DNA of 39,568 bases, taken from Nitrospira sp. (GTDB lineage Bacteria > Nitrospirota > Nitrospiria > Nitrospirales > Nitrospiraceae). A program made the position numbers and the translations under genes. The stretch spans positions 1 to 39,568 of the forward strand of contig JAHBWT010000036.1 of the NCBI GenBank assembly GCA_019636815.1, given 5' to 3'. This document shows, one piece after another, positions 1 to 10,460 of the stretch. Every line of letters starts with the position of its first letter. Position 1 is the first letter of the stretch. The notes below the pieces were generated by a model. It made no database searches. It was not told the DNA's origin and saw only the letters and a program-made list of their open reading frames with translations.

Positions 1-32
1 ATCTCGTCCTGATATTTTTCGGATAACTTCAT
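1..32 (-). CDS. nuoE: NADH-quinone oxidoreductase subunit E, N-terminus only (probable)
   Basis: The window edge cuts this gene after about ten codons. Read on the minus strand from the ATG at 30-32 it begins MKLSEKYQDEI. An AGGA-type ribosome site lies about a dozen bases upstream. It follows nuoCD at a gap of 94 bases, which is where nuoE sits in the usual nuoA-B-C-D-E-F order, and the opening residues resemble NuoE N-termini. NuoE is the 24-kDa 2Fe-2S subunit of the NADH-dehydrogenase module. The identification rests mainly on gene order; too little protein is visible for a domain call. Confidence 0.5.
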   Translation of the reverse strand, partial: MKLSEKYQDE

Positions 33-126
33 GGTTTCATAGTCCTGGAGCCGACGAGCATGCAAGGATCAGGATGACAAGTTCTGGATGTCAGTTTGTC
101 GGCACTCCCTTTCCGCCTCTGATGTG

Positions 127-1893
127 TCACCGATCACATTCTCCCATCACGACATCGTACGTGCCGAAAATCGTGATGATGTCGGAAATCAAGTATCCAC
201 GGGCCATGTAGTCGAACGCCCCCATGTGGATGAAGGAAGGAGATCGAATCTTCAGCCGATAGGGTCGAGGACTTCCGTCGCTGATGATGAAGAACCCCAA
301 TTCACCCTTGGGTGCTTCGGTCGCGCAATAGGTTTCACCCTTCGGCGGTTTGAAGCCCTGGGTGAAGATGATGAAGTGGTGAATCAAACTCTCCATATCC
401 CGCATCACTTGCTGCTTGGGTGGCGGAATGTATTGCGGCACATCGGCAATGATCTGTCCGGGTGGCATCTGGTCCAGGCATTGCTTGATGATTCGTGCGC
501 TCTGCCGCATCTCTTCGACTCGGATCCAATAGCGATCGTAGGTATCGCCGTTCTTTCCGACCGGCACTTCCCACTCCACTTTATGGTACACCCCGTAGGG
601 TTCGAGTTTGCGCACGTCGTAGGCGACGCCGGATCCGCGCAACGCGGGACCGGTCATGCCGAAATTGATCGCATCTTCGCCGGAGATCACCGCGACGTGC
701 TTGGTCCGTCCCAACCAGATTCGATTGCTTGCCAGCAGAGAATCGTACTCATCGACCTTTGCGGGAAAGGTTTCCAAGAACGCTTTAAGACGATCCGCCA
801 ATTCTGGGGTGAAGTCGCTGTCCACACCGCCGATCCGGTAATAGTTCAGAGTCAATCTGGCGCCGCACAACCGTTCAAACATATCGAGCAAGATCTCTCG
901 CTCCCGAAACGTCCAAAAGAAGACGGTCATCGCTCCGATGTCCAACGCCTGGGCGCCCAGCCAAAAGAGGTGGCCGATGATGCGCTGCATCTCCGCCACG
1001 ATGGTGCGGATATATTCGGCCCGTTCAGGTATGGTGACGCCGAGCAGCTTTTCGACGGCCCGCACATAGGCGTAGTTATTCGCCATTGCGCAGACGTAAT
1101 CGAGCCTGTCCGTATGTGGGATAATCTGCATGTAGGCCAATCCTTCGGCCAGTTTCTCAACGCCTCGATGGAGATAGCCGAGGTCCGGGGTGGCTTTGAT
1201 GATTCGTTCCCCATCAAGTTCAAGGACGACCCGCACAACTCCGTGGGTGCTTGGATGCTGCGGACCCATATTCAACAATAATTCCTCTCGTCGGCTCGAG
1301 GAGGGTGGGGATGGTTCGGAAAGAAACCGTTTCTTTTCCTCTTCAGGAATCTCGCCTTCTACCTGCTCGACCGGCGGTTCATCCAGCCTGGGGATAAAGT
1401 CGAACTGACTGCGCCACCCACGACCTTCAGTCGGAAAATCCTTGCGCAGCGGGTAGCCTTCAGCGTAGTCCTCCGGGAGAAGGATGCGCCGCAGGTCCGG
1501 GTGGCCTGTGAACCGGATCCCCATCATGTCGTAGACTTCTCGCTCCAAGAAGGTCGCTCCACGCCACACACCCGTGACTGAATCGAGGGTGGGATTCTCT
1601 TCGGTCACCCTGGCTTTCAGGCGAATGCGCGCGCCGTAAGGAAGTGACAACAGGAGATAGATGACTTCAAACCGTTCTTGATCGGCCGGATAGTCGGCGG
1701 AACAAATATCGGTGATGTGGTCAAAACAGGCGGCAGGATCATCGTGCAAGAAACGCGCGACCTCCAAGATTTTCGACGCGGCGACCTGAACGGTGACTTC
1801 TGATCGAACCGTATCGAGATCGACGGAGAGCACCGCATCCGGGAATGTGTTCAGCAAGGTATCGGTGAGAGATTGCATGTGTTCGTCAATCAT
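127..1893 (-). CDS. nuoCD: NADH-quinone oxidoreductase fused subunit C/D
   Basis: This is the fused 30-kDa plus 49-kDa subunit of the complex I peripheral arm, 588 residues, close to the roughly 600 of E. coli NuoCD. The NuoC part covers about residues 1-165 and carries the family signature around 117-155 (LEREVYDMMGI, then GHPDLRRILLPEDY). A charged Pro/Ser/Glu linker (about 172-203) leads to the NuoD part, which starts LLNMGPQHPSTHG near residue 206. NuoD helps form the quinone site near cluster N2 together with NuoB. Arg243, in YLHRGVEKL, aligns with the arginine of the mitochondrial 49-kDa subunit that NDUFAF7 dimethylates; an NDUFAF7-like gene lies upstream in the same cluster. The start is ATG at 1891-1893, with a GAGAG-like site upstream. 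The gap to nuoB is 74 bases. Confidence 0.97.
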   Translation of the reverse strand: MIDEHMQSLTDTLLNTFPDAVLSVDLDTVRSEVTVQVAASKILEVARFLHDDPAACFDHITDICSADYPADQERFEVIYLLLSLPYGARIRLKARVTEENPTLDSVTGVWRGATFLEREVYDMMGIRFTGHPDLRRILLPEDYAEGYPLRKDFPTEGRGWRSQFDFIPRLDEPPVEQVEGEIPEEEKKRFLSEPSPPSSSRREELLLNMGPQHPSTHGVVRVVLELDGERIIKATPDLGYLHRGVEKLAEGLAYMQIIPHTDRLDYVCAMANNYAYVRAVEKLLGVTIPERAEYIRTIVAEMQRIIGHLFWLGAQALDIGAMTVFFWTFREREILLDMFERLCGARLTLNYYRIGGVDSDFTPELADRLKAFLETFPAKVDEYDSLLASNRIWLGRTKHVAVISGEDAINFGMTGPALRGSGVAYDVRKLEPYGVYHKVEWEVPVGKNGDTYDRYWIRVEEMRQSARIIKQCLDQMPPGQIIADVPQYIPPPKQQVMRDMESLIHHFIIFTQGFKPPKGETYCATEAPKGELGFFIISDGSPRPYRLKIRSPSFIHMGAFDYMARGYLISDIITIFGTYDVVMGECDR

Positions 1894-1967
1894 CAGCTCT
1901 CATCCATCTCTCAAATCAGCTTCGTGTGTCTTCCAGTGCTCTCTCAGCCGTCAAAGAGGATCAGGCG

Positions 1968-2459
1968 CTACTTCACGAAGACTCGTTCGCGTTGAATCTT
2001 GTCTTGTAATTTCAAGAGCCCATCCAATAATGCCTCCGGCCTGGGTGGACAACCTGGAACATACACGTCGACCGGAACGATCTGATCCACCCCTTGAACG
2101 ACGGCATAGCTGTTGTAATGATTGCCCGATGTCGCGCAAGATCCCATGCAGATCACATAGCGAGGTTCAGGCATCTGGTCGTAGATCCGTCGAATGACCG
2201 GGGCCATCTTTCGTGAAACCGTTCCTGCGACAATCATGAGATCCGACTGCCGGGGGGATGCGCGAAAGACGCCGGCGCCGAAGCGGTCGAGGTCATAGCG
2301 AGAGGAGACGCTGGCGATCATTTCAATGGCGCAGCAAGCCAGGCCGAACGTCATGGGCCAGAGGGCGGACTTCCTGGCCCAGTTGACGACCGCATCCAGA
2401 TTCGTCGTCAGAATATTCGCGTCAAACTGTCGCTCCAACAGACTCACTTGTTTCCACAC
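1968..2459 (-). CDS. nuoB: NADH-quinone oxidoreductase subunit B
   Basis: NuoB (PSST) is the peripheral-arm subunit that ligates the terminal 4Fe-4S cluster N2, the direct electron donor to quinone. At 163 residues it has the expected length. The cysteine ligands are visible: adjacent cysteines in [11 protein letters not shown], one in CMGSCATSG and one in VPGCPPRPE. The tail [12 protein letters not shown] is also typical. The annotated start is GTG (2457-2459) preceded closely by AAAGG; a GTG four codons further in is an alternative. An unusually long 127-base gap full of GC-rich inverted repeats separates it from nuoA. Confidence 0.96.
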   Translation of the reverse strand: MWKQVSLLERQFDANILTTNLDAVVNWARKSALWPMTFGLACCAIEMIASVSSRYDLDRFGAGVFRASPRQSDLMIVAGTVSRKMAPVIRRIYDQMPEPRYVICMGSCATSGNHYNSYAVVQGVDQIVPVDVYVPGCPPRPEALLDGLLKLQDKIQRERVFVK

Positions 2460-2586
2460 CCTTTCTCGGATGAAGGGCGGTGGGGCTGGCCTTCACTGCG
2501 CGCATCCACCGAGCACCGCCCGTTATCTATTCCCAATCGATCTTGAGCGCGCGGTGGGCGAGCAAGAAGGGTCGGCCCACCGCCCT
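2460..2586 (-). promoter_or_regulatory. structured nuoA-nuoB spacer with nested inverted repeats
   Basis: On the minus strand this 127-base spacer starts with GCGGTGGGC, which pairs with GCCCACCGC about 15 bases later. A second pair, GGGCGGTG with CACCGCCC, encloses about 30 bases just before nuoB. The GGGCGGTG arm recurs, so the two hairpins could exchange partners. No T-run follows, so neither looks like an intrinsic terminator. An mRNA-processing, stability or translation-control role is possible but inferred. Confidence 0.4.
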
Positions 2587-2958
2587 TCAATCCCACTCCA
2601 GCGCACCCTTTTTCCAAGCGTACCAAAATCCCACGACCAGAATGGCAATGAAAATCGTCATCTCGACTAATCCAACCAGCCCGAGGCTGTTGAATGCAAC
2701 GGCCCACGGAAACATAAAGACGATCTCGATATCGAAAATCACGAAGAGCATGGCGATGATGTAGTACCGGATCGGGAACTGGACGCGGGCATCCTGAAAC
2801 AGGGGACTTCCGCTTTCATACGGCGCCAACTTTGCGCGATAGGGTTGGTCAGGGCGCACAAAGCGGCCGAGGAGAAGCGTCACCGTCCCCAGAGCAATGG
2901 CGACACCGATGAAGATGAGGATCGGTATGTAGCTTTCCGGAGCGGTAGTATTGCCCAT
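2587..2958 (-). CDS. nuoA: NADH-quinone oxidoreductase subunit A
   Basis: NuoA (ND3) is a small membrane subunit at the junction of the peripheral and membrane arms of complex I. The 123-residue protein has three hydrophobic segments, at about 10-31, 66-87 and 93-113. It carries the conserved stretch YESGSPLFQDARVQFPIRYY, followed by FDIEIVFMFPWA with the acidic residues typical of the family. It is the first nuo gene in the minus-strand cluster, 65 bases after the methyltransferase gene. The ATG at 2956-2958 has only a weak upstream purine stretch. Confidence 0.96.
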   Translation of the reverse strand: MGNTTAPESYIPILIFIGVAIALGTVTLLLGRFVRPDQPYRAKLAPYESGSPLFQDARVQFPIRYYIIAMLFVIFDIEIVFMFPWAVAFNSLGLVGLVEMTIFIAILVVGFWYAWKKGALEWD

Positions 2959-3023
2959 AATCTAACCGTTAGAGCCTTGTTCCCAGCGGGCGATGTTTCA
3001 CGGATGCAAGCATGCCCTATCCC

Positions 3024-4199
3024 TCACGCAGCCGACTGTGCCGTGAGCGCAGAGCCAAAAAATGGTTTGTACTTCAACCCGTCAAGTTCGGGATTCAAGA
3101 TTCCCTTATGCTGCACAAGGACCTTAAACGTGGTTCCCATACCGTTCGGCCTAAGGAGGTGAACGGCGGCTTTGAACTCAGGGCTGTCAGGCTCCAGCTG
3201 CTCAATCATATGTTCGACGCCGAGTCCCATCAGAAAACTCAGTTGATTAGTAAAGCCGGTCGTCCGGAGACCGTGCGCTTCTCCGGTAAGAGCCAGACTT
3301 GTGAAATCCACATGCGCAGTCATGTCCTGTTCCCCCACGCGAAGGAACGGTTCCTCGTTAACGGATTGCCGTGAATAGCAAAGGAATGTGCCGCTCTTCC
3401 GGTCGGGTCGATAGAGGTCCTGGGCTGCGTGGCCGTAATCAATGGTCAGTGCGAACCCTCGGCTCAAGATCTGAGCCACTTCTTTCATCCAGATCAAGGC
3501 ATAAAGATTGATTTCGGTCCGATAGCCATCAGGCCAATCGGCGCTCATTCGGCGCACGTGATCGGCTAAGGTTTGAGAGGACAGCGGACGTAGGCATTCA
3601 ACGAACCGCCCGTTGTGATAGTCCACCCAGAGCTCTTCTGCTCCCTTGGCTGTGACTTGAATCCGGTGGACGGGAAATGAATCGATGAGCTCATTGCTCA
3701 GGAAGAGACCATTCACCTCTTCAGGGGCGACATCCGCAAGATCATCCGCCCACGTAAGGAGATTCGGCCGATCCAGCCAAGACGTCAAATGCAGGCGTTG
3801 CAACGCCTGCATGGCCGGGCTTCGATCTATCAAGACATAGTGAAGGCGTTCGAACAACGAACCGAAGTGCCGCCGGCATGCGGACAAGAAGTGTCGTGTC
3901 AGCAACCCTTTTCCGGGGCCCATTTCAGTCACCGTAAACGGATCCGGTTGACCGAGGAGCCGGTCCATCTGTGCGGCCTGTTTGGCCAAGGCCTGTCCAA
4001 GAATGGGATGGACATCCGAACTTGTATAGAAATCGCCACGCCAACCGATTCGCTCACTCGTCTGTTCCGGCGCGCGCATATAATAGCCGAACTGGGGATG
4101 ATAGAGGGCCAGCTCCATGAAGCGAACGAACGGAATCGCACCCGAGGCAGCGATTTCAGCAGCAATGGCGGCGACGAGTTCTGGATGCCCTGTGTTCAC
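3024..4199 (-). CDS. midA: SAM-dependent methyltransferase, MidA/NDUFAF7 (DUF185) family
   Basis: This is a class I SAM-dependent protein methyltransferase of the MidA/NDUFAF7 family (about 391 residues from the chosen start). Family landmarks are LALYHPQFGYYM and GDFYTSSDVHPILGQALA near the N-terminus, the SAM-binding motif VTEMGPGKGLLTRHFL, YVLIDRSPAMQ, LFLSNELIDSFPVHR and LTIDYGHAAQDLYRP. The mitochondrial homologue NDUFAF7 dimethylates an arginine of the 49-kDa complex I subunit and is needed for assembly. Here the gene lies directly upstream of nuoA-B-CD on the same strand, so a role in complex I maturation is a reasonable inference. I chose GTG at 4197-4199 because GGAG stands six bases before it. 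The ORF can also open at TTG, four codons earlier (4211), but without a ribosome site. Confidence 0.9.
   Translation of the reverse strand: MNTGHPELVAAIAAEIAASGAIPFVRFMELALYHPQFGYYMRAPEQTSERIGWRGDFYTSSDVHPILGQALAKQAAQMDRLLGQPDPFTVTEMGPGKGLLTRHFLSACRRHFGSLFERLHYVLIDRSPAMQALQRLHLTSWLDRPNLLTWADDLADVAPEEVNGLFLSNELIDSFPVHRIQVTAKGAEELWVDYHNGRFVECLRPLSSQTLADHVRRMSADWPDGYRTEINLYALIWMKEVAQILSRGFALTIDYGHAAQDLYRPDRKSGTFLCYSRQSVNEEPFLRVGEQDMTAHVDFTSLALTGEAHGLRTTGFTNQLSFLMGLGVEHMIEQLEPDSPEFKAAVHLLRPNGMGTTFKVLVQHKGILNPELDGLKYKPFFGSALTAQSAA
3789..3812. repeat. 24-bp perfect palindrome inside midA
   Basis: The stretch reads identically on both strands: ATGCAGGCGTTG followed by its exact reverse complement. 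It encodes MQALQRLH in the methyltransferase frame. A perfect 24-bp palindrome in coding DNA is unusual, but no other copy was noticed and it may simply be chance in an amphipathic Q/L/R stretch. Confidence 0.85.
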
Positions 4200-4565
4200 A
4201 GAAAGCTCCAATTGACCGTCATCAATGGAAAAAGCGACACCCCTAGATCATGGGTAGGGTCTACCCATTTTTCTAGAGTGATGAAAGGGGCATAGGTTAG
4301 CCTCTGGAACTCCTTTAAGTCAAGGTGAAGTAAGGAGGAATTGTGCCTGAAGCGCACCTCCGCTCGTCGAGACCAAACCCTTATGCATAAGCCTGTTAGG
4401 GCGGTCATGATATCGGCATGGACGACGAGCGGCTTGCGACGTTCTATCGCAGACCCTAAGAGTCTGGTGCCATGATTGAGAGGATTCCTTGCGGTCAGCG
4501 GTGGCTGAAGGTCGCCGGATTGAGGCGACGCCGAAAGTCCGAACGTTCCAGCCAGTCGAGGGTCT
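4200..4565. other. secA-midA intergenic region with one compact hairpin
   Basis: About 365 bases without a convincing gene separate secA from midA, both on the minus strand. The only clear structure is a hairpin at 4250-4268 (ATGGGTAG, loop GGT, CTACCCAT). It is followed on the plus strand by a short T-run and flanked by CTAG on both sides. On the minus strand no T-run follows, so it is not an obvious secA terminator; it would lie in the midA leader. A 16-codon plus-strand frame at 4343-4390 has a strong AAGGAGG site but no other support. Confidence 0.5.
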
Positions 4566-7286
<2,721 letters not shown>

Positions 7287-7405
7287 AGAAGTAAGACGAA
7301 AGGGAGAAAGTCGTTGTGAATGAGCGTCGCTGTCTCGTTAAGGTTGGCAGTATACAGCATCCTCTCCATGAATCCTACTCGATCCTTGTGCAGAATAACG
7401 GTGGC

Positions 7406-7435
7406 TTGACAAGCATTGTCACCGTCGCCTACCAT
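7406..7435 (+). promoter_or_regulatory. Sigma-70-type promoter for the His-rich/TlpA locus
   Basis: A perfect -35 TTGACA (7406-7411) is followed by an 18-base spacer and TACCAT (7430-7435), four of six matches to the -10 consensus. Transcription would start near 7442 and read into the eleven-gene plus-strand locus. CTGTAGCATC at 7445-7454, just past the predicted start, recurs at other intergenic sites in the window. Confidence 0.55.
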
Positions 7436-7444
7436 CCAGCGAGG

Positions 7445-7454
7445 CTGTAGCATC
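7445..7454 (+). promoter_or_regulatory. CTGTAGCATC motif, first copy
   Basis: This ten-base motif sits at the predicted transcript start of the locus. Near-identical TGTAGCATCC occurs at 12808-12817 upstream of another His-rich gene, and CTGTAGCATCC occurs at 23651-23661 and inverted at 23561-23571 between the two PEP-CTERM genes. It could be a regulator binding site; this is inference from recurrence in non-coding DNA. Confidence 0.35.
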
Positions 7455-7531
7455 TGTTGCATGCGCAGTGCTTTGTTGCCGTGGGTCATGCTCGGATGCG
7501 GTCGTTTTTGAGCGGCGCTTGGTGTCTGATC

Positions 7532-7837
7532 ATGGATGGTGTACCCCGCAAGTCCCTCACAATCTCCCTTGTAATCTGTATTCTACTTGTCGGCGGATTG
7601 GCCCAAGTTCAAGCGGTGGAACACGCCGGCCACCATGCTCAGCATCAGGCGGCCACACATGGCACGCTGCTCTGTTCCTGGATGTGTGCTGCCGGAACAA
7701 TGCTCGATAGTCAAGTTGTCGTGATTCAAGCCGAACGTAGTCCCATCGCGCTTGTTCCGCTTCCTCCTGCGAGTGAGTCAGGTTCTGAACTATCCTGTAT
7801 TTCTTCCAGCCGCGCTCCTCCGTATTTCTGCTCGTAA
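7532..7837 (+). CDS. Small exported His-rich CxWxC protein (family member 1)
   Basis: About 101 residues from the chosen ATG, which places a basic-then-hydrophobic signal segment (SLTISLVICILLVGGLAQVQA) at the N-terminus. After it comes a His cluster, HAGHHAQHQAATH, then CSWMC, and finally SRAPP seven residues before the C-terminus. The same order (signal, His cluster, CxWxC, R[A/G]PP tail) recurs in four more genes of this locus. The function is unknown. The His/Cys content suggests metal binding or a redox-active pair in the periplasm. The R[A/G]PP ending recalls my memory of DUF2946-type proteins near copper-uptake genes, but that link needs a profile search. No strong ribosome site precedes the ATG; the frame stays open upstream to TTG at 7457. 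Confidence 0.7.
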   Translation: MDGVPRKSLTISLVICILLVGGLAQVQAVEHAGHHAQHQAATHGTLLCSWMCAAGTMLDSQVVVIQAERSPIALVPLPPASESGSELSCISSSRAPPYFCS

Positions 7838-7889
7838 GTGGTTGCCCCACGAACCGGGAGGCTAGGGTACCCTTCCGTTTGACCGGACT

Positions 7890-7906
7890 CCGTCGCTCTG
7901 CGACGG
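7890..7906 (+). other. Hairpin in the leader of the TlpA-like gene
   Basis: CCGTCGC and GCGACGG pair perfectly around a TCT loop, inside a 136-base GC-rich gap between the first His-rich gene and the thioredoxin gene. Neighbouring bases (CTTCC upstream, GGAAG downstream) could extend the fold. No T-run follows, so it is not a standard terminator. I could not match the region to a known riboswitch class. Confidence 0.4.
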
Positions 7907-7973
7907 GGGAAGCCGGGGTAACAGATTTTTAGATGAATCCACGCAGTGCTCGATAGGTGGAGGGCCATCAATT

Positions 7974-8525
7974 ATGAAACAAGCCAAGCATAAGCGACTC
8001 TTAGGACTCCTGCTGGTAAGCGTCATGGTTATGATCGGTGGTGGCGGCGTATGGGGAATGGGCTCTCGTGTTCCGGCGGTCGGCACGACCGCGGAGGATT
8101 TTCAGCTTAATGACCTGGCAGGTCAGCAGCAGAGCCTGAGCCAGTATCGAGGCAAGGTCGTGTTGGTCAATTTCTGGGCCACCTGGTGTAAGCCCTGCAC
8201 GACCGAAATGCCGGCCATGCAGGCCACATACGATAAGCTGCGGGATAAGGGATTCGTCGTGTTGGCCGTCAATGAGCTGGAAGATGAACAGAAAGTCCGC
8301 GAGCATATCCAGCAACACGGTCATACATTCCCAGTGCTCTTGGACCGAAACAACAAAGTGGCGAACCAATTTGGAGTCTTTGGTCTACCGGTCAGCGTGT
8401 TCATTGATGAAAAGGGCGTGGTCCGGGACTACATTAAAGGCGGGCTCCTGACCGAGCAAATCATCCTTGATACGGTGGCCCGTATCCAGAAGCCGGAGCC
8501 GGTAAAGGCTGCGTTGCTACAGTAG
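7974..8525 (+). CDS. TlpA/ResA-like membrane-anchored thioredoxin
   Basis: A periplasm-facing thiol-disulfide oxidoreductase of 183 residues. Residues 8-28 form an uncleaved signal anchor or signal peptide. The thioredoxin fold follows, with FWATWCKPC (active-site cysteines C72 and C75) and a cis-proline in FGLPVSVFID (P139). The opening VGTTAEDFQLNDLAGQQQSLSQYRGKVVLVNFWATW is typical of the TlpA/ResA/AhpC-TSA group. It normally reduces a partner's cysteines in the envelope. The neighbours here, small CxWxC proteins and a barrel with an N-terminal CGSVSC, are plausible substrates by proximity. The start is well supported by GGAGGG nine bases before the ATG. Confidence 0.92.
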   Translation: MKQAKHKRLLGLLLVSVMVMIGGGGVWGMGSRVPAVGTTAEDFQLNDLAGQQQSLSQYRGKVVLVNFWATWCKPCTTEMPAMQATYDKLRDKGFVVLAVNELEDEQKVREHIQQHGHTFPVLLDRNNKVANQFGVFGLPVSVFIDEKGVVRDYIKGGLLTEQIILDTVARIQKPEPVKAALLQ

Positions 8526-8546
8526 AAGATTTGTAGGACAGTGAAC

Positions 8547-8843
8547 GTGACACGATCCGTTTTAATCTGGGCCTTGTTGCTCTGCATCGTACTGGTCAAC
8601 GGCGCGATGGCTGCCCCCAGCGTGGGGCATGCCGAGCACCATGCCGACCATCAGGCCGGCACCCATTCCACCGGTCTCTGTGCATGGCTCTGTGCCGGCG
8701 GACAAGGTGTCGAATCGTCTGCGGTGGTTGTGACGTCAACGCTCCAACTCGTTGAAAGAGTCGTCGTTTCCCAATATGAGGCCATCCTCGATCCTGGTAC
8801 TTTCTCCCACTTCTTCCGCGGTCCTCCGGTGGTTCTTTCGTAG
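8547..8843 (+). CDS. Small exported His-rich CxWxC protein (family member 2)
   Basis: About 98 residues. A signal peptide ending near NGAMA is followed by HAEHHADHQAGTH, then CAWLCAGG, and RGPP close to the C-terminus (RGPPVVLS). I take GTG at 8547 because AGGA lies eight bases before it; GTG at 8541 is in frame but sits almost on the ribosome site. It begins about 20 bases after the thioredoxin stop, so the two are probably cotranscribed. Function unknown, with the same metal- or thiol-binding inference as the first family member. The HxxHHxxH spacing is nearly the same as in member 1, so these two are the closest pair. Confidence 0.7.
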   Translation: MTRSVLIWALLLCIVLVNGAMAAPSVGHAEHHADHQAGTHSTGLCAWLCAGGQGVESSAVVVTSTLQLVERVVVSQYEAILDPGTFSHFFRGPPVVLS

Positions 8844-8932
8844 TCTCGTATAGTTTCTTTCACAATCGTATCTCGCGATAGGGTCCGATCTACGGTTTCT
8901 GTCTGCGCGATCAACAGAAGGATCATGGAATC

Positions 8933-10006
8933 ATGATGCGCAAGCTCTTGTGCTCTGCTCTCGCTGTCTCTGGGGTCGTCGGAATAGCGGTGTCGATCCT
9001 CTCGCCGTCTCCAGCCCGAGCTTCGTGCGGTTCGGTCAGTTGTTTCGTGGTGATCGGATCTCAGCAGCAGGTGCCGATGAAGGGGCTGCTGACCGTGAAC
9101 GCCATCTACAATTTCACGCCCATGGAGGCGCCTTCGGGAGAAGGAGGACGCATCCCCTTTGCCAATCAAGGTGAGCGGAGCCTCACGCTGGCCAACTTGA
9201 ATGTGAACCGTATCGAGACGACGACACGCACCGCCACGCTGGATCTCAACTACGGACTGACCGAACGCCTCGGCATCCAGGTGGCGATTCCGTACAAACA
9301 CGTCGAGTCGGATGCCCAGATCGACGGGGTCGCTCCGGTTCCTTATAGCGAGAGGGGGCTCGGTGATATTCGCGCGACTCTGAAATACAACGTGTTGCCG
9401 ACCTTGCGAAGTATGGTCGTATTGGGGGTGGGTGTGGATTTTCCGACCGGGAGCTACGGGCGGTTTGCGCAGGGAACCACCCTAGCCGAATCGACGCTTC
9501 AAATTGGTCGAGGCAACTTCGGTGTCATTCCGGTGATCTATCAGACGTATGAGCTGATTCCCCACCGGCTGAACCAGTTCGCCATGGCGAGCTATCGGTA
9601 CACCGCGAAGAACAGCGACGGCTACAAGTTCGGCGACGAAGTGAACGTGAGCTTGGGGGTCAATCTCATCCCGCTCGAGAAGACTCCGTGGCTGGTGCTG
9701 ACGCAGCAGTTCAATTTTCGATGGATGCAGAACGACGCGATGGACGCGGCGCTCTTTCGATTCAACCCTGGGACCGGTTCCTCGATCTTGCTTGATCCGG
9801 CGATCAAGTTTCGTGCAGTGCCGACCACCGGCTCGACCTACGTCGCCTATTCGCCGGGCGTCATGTTCAATGTGTTCAATTTTGCATCGGCGTACTTCAT
9901 CGCACAAATCCCCATCCACCGCGACTTCAATGGAAACCTGGAGCAACAGATCAGCTACATCTTTGGAGTGACGAAGTCGTTTCAATTGTTCGGCGGAGCT
10001 TCGTAG
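8933..10006 (+). CDS. Outer-membrane beta-barrel protein with N-terminal CGSVSC (copy 1)
   Basis: A 357-residue exported protein. The signal peptide ends in PARA, so the mature chain would begin SCGSVSCFVVIGSQQ, a Cys pair spaced CxxxxC. The rest is a run of alternating amphipathic strands with landmarks such as TATLDLNYGLTERLGIQVAIPY, RGLGDIRATLKYN, YELIPHRLNQF and IPIHRDFNGNLEQQISY, like transporter-type barrels of the phenol-degradation MetA group. It lacks a C-terminal aromatic residue, so barrel assembly signals are not textbook. It is closely related to the gene at 13842-14912 and each copy is followed by a propeller lipoprotein. The start has GAAGGA about ten bases upstream; a second ATG follows immediately. 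Confidence 0.72.
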   Translation: MMRKLLCSALAVSGVVGIAVSILSPSPARASCGSVSCFVVIGSQQQVPMKGLLTVNAIYNFTPMEAPSGEGGRIPFANQGERSLTLANLNVNRIETTTRTATLDLNYGLTERLGIQVAIPYKHVESDAQIDGVAPVPYSERGLGDIRATLKYNVLPTLRSMVVLGVGVDFPTGSYGRFAQGTTLAESTLQIGRGNFGVIPVIYQTYELIPHRLNQFAMASYRYTAKNSDGYKFGDEVNVSLGVNLIPLEKTPWLVLTQQFNFRWMQNDAMDAALFRFNPGTGSSILLDPAIKFRAVPTTGSTYVAYSPGVMFNVFNFASAYFIAQIPIHRDFNGNLEQQISYIFGVTKSFQLFGGAS

Positions 10007-10039
10007 AGAGCAAGCGGGAGCGAGGGTATCGAATCAGCC

Positions 10040-10381
10040 ATGCTGACGAATGCACGACAACAAATTGCCAGGGCACTGACCGGTTGCTGTGTCGTGCTCT
10101 TGCTGACCGGGGCTCTGTCGGTTGTCCAGGGGACTGTGACGCCGCAATGGATGGGGACACATTGCCCGCAAGGGCATGCGCAGAACGGCCAGCACAATCA
10201 TAGTCACTGCACGTGGCACTGCGGTGGGTTCGATATCCAGGCTGGCGGCGGACGAGGCGAAACCTCCACCGGTAGTCATGTGGGCCGCGTCTGGAGCTTC
10301 GGTCACATTCCACAACCGGATGCTGTCCTTCATGGTGAATTTCCCCCCCGTGGCCCACCAGATATTCTTCAGGCCCTATAG
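10040..10381 (+). CDS. Small exported His/Cys-rich protein with CTWHC (family member 3)
   Basis: 113 residues, 33 bases after the barrel gene. A hydrophobic signal segment (about 10-31) is followed by THCPQGHAQNGQHNHSHCTWHCGG, combining the His cluster with CxWxC. It is the only member in which the x before the last Cys is His and in which an extra HCxxGH precedes it. The C-terminal PRGPP occurs seven residues before the stop, as in its relatives. The density of His and Cys over some 24 residues strongly resembles a metal-binding peptide, but no metal can be named from sequence. Confidence 0.7.
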   Translation: MLTNARQQIARALTGCCVVLLLTGALSVVQGTVTPQWMGTHCPQGHAQNGQHNHSHCTWHCGGFDIQAGGGRGETSTGSHVGRVWSFGHIPQPDAVLHGEFPPRGPPDILQAL

Positions 10382-10396
10382 AACATATTTACTTAG

Positions 10397-10419
10397 TAGG
10401 GAGCCGACCGCGGTCCCTA
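10397..10419 (+). other. Short hairpin before propeller lipoprotein gene 1
   Basis: TAGGGA and TCCCTA pair around an 11-base GC-rich loop in the 79-base gap between family member 3 and the propeller gene. It could slow or separate transcription, but has no T-run. Low significance. Confidence 0.3.
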
Positions 10420-10460
10420 TTCATTCAAAAAGACGATGACGAACGAGGAAGGACTGATCC

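Noticed and set aside
88-1281. Long plus-strand frame of 397 codons
   Set aside because: It lies wholly opposite nuoCD, which has full family motifs; the frame is a by-product of GC-rich codon use.
4250-4268. Hairpin as the secA terminator
   Set aside because: The T-run follows only on the plus strand, whereas secA is read on the minus strand.
4343-4390. 16-codon plus-strand frame with AAGGAGG upstream
   Set aside because: Strong ribosome-site match but only four bases spacing, no promoter and no family; could be chance.
7850-7973. Leader of the TlpA-like gene as a riboswitch (cyclic-di-GMP type)
   Set aside because: A GC-rich fold is present, but the conserved bases of that class are missing, so only a hairpin was recorded.
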